From a virus, in the IMG/VR virus record IMGVR_UViG_3300014827_000317, positions 1 through 22,861 of that record: a stretch of DNA of 22,861 nt; one strand, written 5' to 3'. This document shows, one piece after another, positions 22,206 to 22,861 of this stretch. Made by a program: the position numbers and the translations under genes. Each line of letters opens with the position of its first letter. Within the stretch, counting starts at the first letter, position 1. The notes beneath the pieces are model-generated. The model worked only from the letters and a program-made list of their open reading frames with translations, was not told the DNA's origin and made no database searches.

Positions 22206-22861
22206 AAAAATTAAGAGTTTTTATAAGTGGTACAAAGTATTTTGGCCAAGAGGTGTTCAGGCTATGCAATAGTTTGGAGTTTGTTGAGATTGTGGGCGTT
22301 TGCACTCCGCTTGGCGACAGGCACATGATGAAAATGGCGCAGCTGTTCGATGTTCCCGTTGTACCCGGTGGCACGTTAAAGGAGGACACGTTGCCCGATA
22401 ATATTGATTTGGGTATAACTGCGCATTCGTTTGATTATATTGGCACAAAGACGCGATATAAGGCTAATATTGGTTGGATAGGTTATCATCCAAGTTTGTT
22501 GCCCCGGCATCGTGGCCGCTCTTCCATTGAGTGGGCGGTTCGTATGCGTGACGCTATTACAGGCGGCACGGTGTTCTGGCTTAACTCTGGGATAGATCGT
22601 GGCGATATAGCGTACCAGGATATATGTTTCATTGACCCGAAAATGTACGGAATGGAGCCACGTAAGGCAGCAAAGTTATTGTGGGAACACGAATTACAAC
22701 CAATGGGCTTACGGTTGCTAGAAAAGGCTATTTGTGACATACACGCGGGTATCATTATCAAGAACCCACAGCAAAAGGAATACAGCACGTTTGAGCCTAA
22801 CACGGACGGCAAGGATATATTTAAACCTGATTTGTTGATGTTGGGGAGTGGGAGTGATTAA
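22202..22861 (+). CDS. Formyltransferase-like protein (methionyl-tRNA/GART formyltransferase fold)
   Basis: 219 residues ending at TAA at the window edge. Rossmann start LRVFISGTKYFGQEVFR (4-20), then GITAHSFDYI (71-80), and the folate-site loop GYHPSLLPRHRGRSSIEWAV (94-113), followed by TGGTVFWLNSGIDRGDI (120-136). H96, the S-L-L-P loop and D132 agree with the N10-formyltetrahydrofolate formyltransferase family. The Asn that normally stands two residues before the His is Gly 94 here, so the usual N-H-D triad is incomplete. At 219 residues it lacks the C-terminal tRNA-binding domain of Fmt, so it is not the host initiator-tRNA enzyme. Its ATGA overlap with the GNAT gene ties it to the module. 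A small-molecule, sugar or modified-base substrate is possible. Confidence 0.82.
   Translation: MKKLRVFISGTKYFGQEVFRLCNSLEFVEIVGVCTPLGDRHMMKMAQLFDVPVVPGGTLKEDTLPDNIDLGITAHSFDYIGTKTRYKANIGWIGYHPSLLPRHRGRSSIEWAVRMRDAITGGTVFWLNSGIDRGDIAYQDICFIDPKMYGMEPRKAAKLLWEHELQPMGLRLLEKAICDIHAGIIIKNPQQKEYSTFEPNTDGKDIFKPDLLMLGSGSD

Noticed and set aside
1-22861. tRNA genes, rRNA or phage attachment sites
   Set aside because: I saw no cloverleaf with a T-loop GTTCRA pattern in a fitting context and no direct repeats flanking the window; integration signals probably lie outside.

Overview
The window is a 22.9 kb stretch of a contractile-tailed (myovirus) phage or prophage with a Mu-like structural gene set. 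The host is very probably a member of the Bacteroidota, close to Flavobacterium. Reasons: low G+C, little sign of Shine-Dalgarno sequences ahead of genes, candidate promoters of the TTG-N21-TAnnTTTT type, a probable single-gene spanin, and several copies of hairpin repeats that I recall from flavobacterial intergenic DNA. No integrase, transposase or att site is visible, so integration mode and prophage ends cannot be read here.

Layout. The DNA-packaging arm (1-4586, minus strand) reads TerS, TerL, a 47-residue ORF, a Gp36-like head completion protein, a DUF935 portal and a MuF-type minor head protein cut by the window edge. A 142-bp divergent promoter region (4587-4728) separates it from the plus-strand arm. 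That arm begins with a protease-scaffold protein and the major capsid protein, followed by an intrinsic terminator. Next come a lysis cassette (holin-like, glucosaminidase endolysin, probable u-spanin), sheath, tube, and a tail assembly chaperone with a frameshifted extension. These are followed by tape measure, hub, spike, gp46/gp25-like, LysM-like, J-like and gp48/I-position baseplate proteins, then tail fibres and two unrecognised small proteins.

Four of the inter-gene gaps of the tail operon, plus the gap before the tape measure, hold members of one composite repeat family. It consists of an 8-bp triloop hairpin, a 25-nt conserved tail, and a 29-nt element that in two cases supplies the start codon of the next gene.

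The right end (20784-22861) looks like an accessory module. A structured intergenic element with crossing (pseudoknot-type) complementarity is followed by four tightly overlapping frames: a 42-residue protein, an ABC-class ATPase, a GNAT acyltransferase in the -1 frame, and a formyltransferase-like protein. The ATPase and GNAT frames appear to be one protein joined by slippage on a run of ten A. By position and by the GNAT protein it recalls the com-mom end of phage Mu. I infer a DNA hypermodification (anti-restriction) island with an added formyl-transfer step; the chemistry is unproven.
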